43,956 nucleotides of DNA, from NCBI GenBank assembly GCA_030682795.1, contig JAUXNJ010000030.1, forward strand, positions 1 through 43,956, read 5' to 3'. Source of the DNA: Sphingobacteriaceae bacterium (lineage in GTDB: Bacteria > Bacteroidota > Bacteroidia > UBA7662). The position numbers were made by a program, and so were the translations under genes. Below the pieces are notes generated by a model. The model was not told the DNA's origin, made no database searches, and worked only from the letters and a program-made list of their open reading frames with translations. Shown in pieces: positions 39,617 to 43,956 of the stretch (position 1 is its first letter; every line of letters begins with the position of its first letter).

Positions 39617-42600
39617 ATGCAGAGAAAGTTCTACCTGAGTTTATTCCTGCTGCTGATGGGCACATTTGCAGCTTTTGGCCAAGCCGGTACCGGTTCCTTA
39701 CAAGGAAAGGTAGTGGATGAGCTGAAGCCGAAAGAGGGGATTCCCTTCGCAAACGTAATCATCGAGCGGGATGGGGTGTTAAAAGGAGGTACTACCACCG
39801 ATATTGATGGTAAGTACAAATTTGGCGCCCTCGCCCCCGGACGTTATGACCTCAAAGTGTCGTACGTAGGTTTCAATCCAGCCGTCATCAAAGGCGTACT
39901 GGTATCGGCCGACCGAAGTAACTTCGTTGACATCAAAATGACCTCGGGTGTAGACCTGAGCATCATTGATGTAGTGGATTACGAGGTGCCACTCATTTCA
40001 AAGGACGAAACCTCTACCGGAGGCACCGTAACCCGAGAAGAAATTGCGGCCTTGCCTACGCGTGACGTAAACTCCATTGCGGCAACTACCGGTGGTGTTT
40101 ATCAACAAGATGAAGGCGGCGCTTTGAACGTACGTGGTTCGCGTTCAGATGCCACGGAATACTTCATCGATGGTATTCGTGTTCGGGGTTCTACCAACTT
40201 GCCTAACGCTTCTATTGAGCAAACTACCGTAATTACCGGTGGTATACCTGCACAATATGGTGACGTGACAGGTGGTATCATCAACATTACTACCCGCGGT
40301 CCATCAGGTCAGTTTTTTGGTGGAGCGGAAGTATTGAGTTCAGCTTTTGTGTTAGAGCCTTATGGTTACAACTTATTTGCCTTGAACTTCTCAGGTCCCT
40401 TAATGAAGAAAAACGGTAAATCTGTTTTAGGATATTTCATTTCAGCAGAATTTGAAAAGCAAAAAGACCCCAACCCTTCTGCGGTGGGTGTATGGCAGCT
40501 AACCGACTCTGCTTATAATTTCGTTTCTCAAAACCCCTATCGGCCATCTATTTTTGGTTCTGGTGTAAACCGGAATTCAGAATTTGTTACCAAAGAGGCC
40601 ATGGAATTGGTAGATGTTCGTCCGAACGCCAACCGCGATCGTATTTCGGTAGCCGGTAAAATCGATTATCAGCCGAACAATCTGTTTAGCTTCACCATCG
40701 GTGGTAACTACGACCGTACCAATGGCCGGGTATATCAGCGTTCATTGTCTTTAATGAGTCGCGACAATATGGGCTCCTTCGACAACAGCGTATTTCGTAT
40801 GTACGGTCGTTTGCGCCAGAACTTTGCTGCCGCAGGCGAAAACCAAAACAGCACCATCAAGAATGCTTATTACACCCTACAATTCGACTATACCAATTCA
40901 ACTACCTCGCAAGATGGTGGTGATGGTTTAGGAAGGAATGCCTTCAATTATGGGCATGTAGGTACCTTTGATTATGATATCGTACCAAGGTATGAGCGTG
41001 AGTTGTTTTTCGACTCTATTTCAGGTTTCGATTATCAGATGGAGGTGTTGAAAGGATTTACAGATCGGAACTTGCGTTTTACACCTAGTTCTATCGACCC
41101 AACCTTGTCGGTTTGGGGTACTAGTTTCTTCAATACGCTTAGCGCTATTGAATTTAACGATATCTCTGGTGTTCGTTCTAATGGCGGTTTGGCGAATGGT
41201 TTGCGTCCAGGTTCTGCTTACGGCATCTGGTTTGATCCAGGTCGTCAGTTTGGTGGGTACAACTATTCGAACAACGATCAGTACCGTTTGACTGGCTTTT
41301 TCAATGCCGATATTGGAGGGCACTCCCTCAAGTTTGGCTTTGAATATGACCAACGCATTGACCGCAGCTACTCTATGAACCCATTTGCAGGCGGTATTGG
41401 CTTGTGGGGTTTGGCACGTGGCTTGGCAAACCGTCATTTGCTCGAATTGGACTTGAACAATCCGATTGTTAATCGTGATGCCAATGGTTTCTTGACCGAT
41501 TTGGATACAGTTAAATACAACCGCTTGTTGGGTAGTAACCAATCTACTTTTGACCGCAATTTGCGCCAGTCAATGGGTCTCGGCGCTAATGATTTGCGCT
41601 TCATCAACATCGATGGTATGAATCCTGACGATTTAAAGTTGAGTTTCTTCTCTGCTGAAGAATTGTTGAACGAGGGTAACTCATTTATTGGTTATTTTGG
41701 ATATGACTATTTAGGTAATAAGCTAAGAACCAATCCGGGTGCTTTAGACTTCTTCACCGACCGTCAAAACCGTCCGATTCCAGCCTTCCAGCCTATTTAC
41801 ATGGCCGGCTTTATTGAGGATAAGTTTGCTTTCGACGACTTGGTATTCCGTGTAGGTGTGCGTGTAGACCGCTTCGATGCCAACCAGCCAGTATTGAGAG
41901 ACCGCTTCTTGTTATACAGTGCCAAAACTGTTGGTGAAGTGGATGGTGCTTTAAATACGCAGAATGGTGGATTGCACCCAAGCATCGTTCCAAGCGATGC
42001 CGTTGTATATGTGAACGACATCACCCAGCAGAACCCAACCATTTTGGGTTATCGTTCAGGTCAGCAGTGGTACACGGCTCAGGGAACTGAAATTCGTAAT
42101 GCCTCTGGTATTGCAGCAGCTTCAGCAACGGGTAGTGTAACCCCGTTCTTAAGAGACCCGGGTCAGAACGAAGTGCGTGCAGATGCCTTTACCGATTACA
42201 CACCGCAAATCAACATCATGCCTCGCGTAGCCTTCTCTTTCCCAATTTCGGATGAGGCACAGTTCTTTGCTCACTATGATGTTTTGACACAGCGTCCTAG
42301 CGGATTCCTCCGTTTTGACCCCCGTCAGTATAACTTCTTGCAGCAAGTTGGTGGTACCATCAACAACCCTGATTTGAAGCCAGAGCGCACCATCGACTAT
42401 CAGTTGGGCTTTAAGCAGCGTTTAAATAAAACTTCTGCTTTAACCATCAGTGCGTTCTACCGTGAATTGCGGAACATGATTCAGATCATCAACGTACCTT
42501 TTGCCTTCCCGCTTGATTATCGTACGTATGGTAACATCGACTTTGGTACGGTGAAAGGTTTGACGTTAGCCTATGACTTGCGTCGTACTGGAAATGTGCG

Positions 42601-43282
42601 TATCAATGCCAGCTATACCTTACAGTTTGCCGATGGTACTGGTTCTGCTCCACAGCAGGCAGCTCAAATCATCCAGGCTGGTATCGACAACTTGCGGACG
42701 CCAATTCCACTCGATTTTGACGCACGTCACCGTTTAGTGGGTACCCTTGATTTCCGTTTTGGAGAAGGTAAAAACTACAATGGTCCACGCATCAATGGTT
42801 TCGGATTTATGGAAGGCATCGGCTTTAACTTTGTAGCCAACGCCATCAGTGGTGCACCATTCTCTCGTCAAACATTCCCAACGCCTGATGGAGCTGTAGT
42901 GGGTGGTTTGCAAGGCCGTACCACGCTGAAAGGTGGTATCAATGGTTCACGTTTGCCTTGGCAGTTCCGTATGAACTTCCGGGTTGACAAGGATGTGACC
43001 ATGAAGTTAGGTAAGGATAAAGATGGAAAAGCGAAGGAAGCTACCGTAAACGTATACTTACAGGTGCTCAACCTCTTTAACAACATGAACGTTATCAATG
43101 TGTACCAGTTTACAGGTGACCCAGCAGATGACGGTTATTTAACCAGCGACTTGGGTCGTCAGCAGTTGCAGAGTGTAATCAACGAAAGAGCGTTCTTTGA
43201 TTTATACACTGCATCTATGGATAACCCTGGTAATTTCAGCCTGCCAAGAAGAACACGTTTGGGCATCAGGTTTAATTTCTAA
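39617..43282 (+). CDS. Large TonB-dependent receptor with carboxypeptidase-like domain
   Basis: A 1221-residue outer-membrane transporter with a signal peptide (LFLLLMGTFAAFGQAG). The carboxypeptidase-regulatory-like domain (SLQGKVVDELKPKEGIPFANV ... YDLKVSYVGFNP) spans about residues 25-110. The plug region (about 130-240) holds EEIAALPTRDVNSIAATTGG, NVRGSRSDATEYFIDGIRV and GDVTGGIINITTRG. A large barrel ends in RLGIRFNF. There is no SusD partner after it, so it is not a standard SusCD pair. The next gene starts 12 bases later with an AAGGAG site, so it is co-transcribed. The ligand is unknown. Confidence 0.92.
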   Translation: MQRKFYLSLFLLLMGTFAAFGQAGTGSLQGKVVDELKPKEGIPFANVIIERDGVLKGGTTTDIDGKYKFGALAPGRYDLKVSYVGFNPAVIKGVLVSADRSNFVDIKMTSGVDLSIIDVVDYEVPLISKDETSTGGTVTREEIAALPTRDVNSIAATTGGVYQQDEGGALNVRGSRSDATEYFIDGIRVRGSTNLPNASIEQTTVITGGIPAQYGDVTGGIINITTRGPSGQFFGGAEVLSSAFVLEPYGYNLFALNFSGPLMKKNGKSVLGYFISAEFEKQKDPNPSAVGVWQLTDSAYNFVSQNPYRPSIFGSGVNRNSEFVTKEAMELVDVRPNANRDRISVAGKIDYQPNNLFSFTIGGNYDRTNGRVYQRSLSLMSRDNMGSFDNSVFRMYGRLRQNFAAAGENQNSTIKNAYYTLQFDYTNSTTSQDGGDGLGRNAFNYGHVGTFDYDIVPRYERELFFDSISGFDYQMEVLKGFTDRNLRFTPSSIDPTLSVWGTSFFNTLSAIEFNDISGVRSNGGLANGLRPGSAYGIWFDPGRQFGGYNYSNNDQYRLTGFFNADIGGHSLKFGFEYDQRIDRSYSMNPFAGGIGLWGLARGLANRHLLELDLNNPIVNRDANGFLTDLDTVKYNRLLGSNQSTFDRNLRQSMGLGANDLRFINIDGMNPDDLKLSFFSAEELLNEGNSFIGYFGYDYLGNKLRTNPGALDFFTDRQNRPIPAFQPIYMAGFIEDKFAFDDLVFRVGVRVDRFDANQPVLRDRFLLYSAKTVGEVDGALNTQNGGLHPSIVPSDAVVYVNDITQQNPTILGYRSGQQWYTAQGTEIRNASGIAAASATGSVTPFLRDPGQNEVRADAFTDYTPQINIMPRVAFSFPISDEAQFFAHYDVLTQRPSGFLRFDPRQYNFLQQVGGTINNPDLKPERTIDYQLGFKQRLNKTSALTISAFYRELRNMIQIINVPFAFPLDYRTYGNIDFGTVKGLTLAYDLRRTGNVRINASYTLQFADGTGSAPQQAAQIIQAGIDNLRTPIPLDFDARHRLVGTLDFRFGEGKNYNGPRINGFGFMEGIGFNFVANAISGAPFSRQTFPTPDGAVVGGLQGRTTLKGGINGSRLPWQFRMNFRVDKDVTMKLGKDKDGKAKEATVNVYLQVLNLFNNMNVINVYQFTGDPADDGYLTSDLGRQQLQSVINERAFFDLYTASMDNPGNFSLPRRTRLGIRFNF

Positions 43283-43293
43283 GGAGAAAAATT

Positions 43294-43956
43294 ATGAAAG
43301 GAGTAATAATGAATAGCAAATTATGGGCATGGGTGGTAGTACTTACCCTCGCCGGATGGAACAGCGCTATTGCCCGTGAGGATTTGGCCGTGCAGCCTCG
43401 CGTGGAACAAATGAACAGGCAGTTCATTAGCCGGGTGGCTTCTAATTGTACCCCTGCTGGCGCACGTATAAACCTCGACATTAATAATGTAAGGGCTTTG
43501 ATTTTGCGCGCCAATGATATGTGGTGGGACCAAGGTGGAAGTAGCAATGCTCGTTATGAGATTCCTAAACTCGATGATCCTACATTGCCGAAGAAGCATT
43601 CGTTGTTTGCAGGCTCGATTTGGGTAGGTGGCTATGCTGCTGGCCAATTGCGGGTAGCGGCACAAACTTACCGCCAGGCAAGTGTATTGGGTATTGGTTG
43701 GTGGGCAGGTCCACTTACGATGGACTCAGCAACCATTACCCGTGATGAGTGCCGAAGATGGGATACACACTGGAAAGTAGAACGCAGTCAGATTCAAACG
43801 CACATCAATGCAATCGCTGCTTCGGACCCTACCTATGTAATTCCAGATGCCATTCGCAAATGGCCTTGGCAGGGTGATGTAACCCTTGGTCAGGACCCTA
43901 AAATGGCACCCTTTGTAGACGTAGATGCCGATGGTATTTACAACCCTTCTTTAGGG
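43294..43956 (+). CDS. Exported surface-type protein, 3' end beyond the window
   Basis: The first 221 residues are visible and no stop is reached. It starts at ATG 43294 with AAGGAG (43281-43286) before it; ATG 43309, with its own AAAGGAG, is another in-frame start. A signal-like segment (LWAWVVVLTLAGWNSAIA) precedes motifs seen in large Bacteroidota surface proteins exported by type IX secretion (INLDINNVRALILRANDMWW, KHSLFAGSIWVGG, AAQTYRQ, FVDVDADGIYNP). The FVDVDADGIYNP site looks calcium-binding. Whether it ends in a sorting domain cannot be seen. It is likely co-expressed with the TonB receptor. Confidence 0.7.
   Translation, partial: MKGVIMNSKLWAWVVVLTLAGWNSAIAREDLAVQPRVEQMNRQFISRVASNCTPAGARINLDINNVRALILRANDMWWDQGGSSNARYEIPKLDDPTLPKKHSLFAGSIWVGGYAAGQLRVAAQTYRQASVLGIGWWAGPLTMDSATITRDECRRWDTHWKVERSQIQTHINAIAASDPTYVIPDAIRKWPWQGDVTLGQDPKMAPFVDVDADGIYNPSLG

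Noticed and set aside
1-43956. tRNA, rRNA, CRISPR arrays, insertion sequences and phage genes
   Set aside because: I looked for tRNA T-loop and acceptor patterns, regularly spaced repeats, transposase motifs and structural phage genes and found none; the Rpn protein is the only transposase-like name, and it has no element ends.

Overview
The window reads as a chromosomal segment of a member of the Bacteroidota. The signs are TonB-dependent receptors with N-terminal carboxypeptidase-like domains, a type IX secretion sorting domain, LruC, DUF4286 and DUF5777 proteins, a very long SecA, the short-chain type of threonine dehydrogenase, and several exact matches to the phylum's -7 promoter element TAnnTTTG. 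I see no phage, insertion sequence, CRISPR array, rRNA or tRNA. The content is mostly core housekeeping with a few accessory islands.

Layout: 1-570 holds two copies of a 116-bp structured intergenic repeat and the rluB promoter. 571-2505 is a 23S rRNA pseudouridine synthase with a long repetitive Arg/Asp/Gly-rich N-terminus. 2506-3250 is gene-poor, with a terminator, a purine-rich tract and a probable decayed small gene. 3301-5462 (minus) is a surface redox-like cluster: c-type cytochrome lipoprotein, DUF5777 beta-barrel, and a T9SS-exported protein with a CX4CH motif. Threonine dehydrogenase (+) and RecQ (-) follow. At 8917-12357 (+) are kdsD, manC and a secreted protein vaguely like MuiA/DUF4139, suggesting envelope sugar supply.

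12425-15009 (minus) is a TonB-dependent receptor behind a TPP riboswitch, so very probably a thiamine transporter; a -7 box abuts the aptamer. Diverging from it is an Rpn-family nuclease gene, with two operator-like dyads 20 bp apart upstream and a good candidate for an internal C-terminal antitoxin start. A frameshifted lipoprotein gene follows. secA-deoC-SPOR-M20 peptidase (16926-22577) is a tight plus-strand run ending in an overlapping convergent thioesterase gene. 23053-25928 holds a protein made almost wholly of PAS-like modules with no kinase, followed by a single-domain response regulator. rbfA (with an apparently leaderless promoter), a methyltransferase and an FtsX-type permease end at a shared terminator facing a MORN-repeat gene.

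29203-34864 (minus) is a compact probable operon: radA, hflX, an OmpA-family lipoprotein, anmK and an SDR, linked by short gaps and TAATG overlaps. A 40-residue membrane protein overlaps its 3' end from the other strand. 35008-38422 (+) holds an LruC lipoprotein, a TPR protein and a DUF4286 protein, facing a nitronate monooxygenase-like gene. The window ends with a 1221-residue TonB-dependent receptor and the start of a surface-protein gene (cut by the edge) that seems to be co-transcribed with it.
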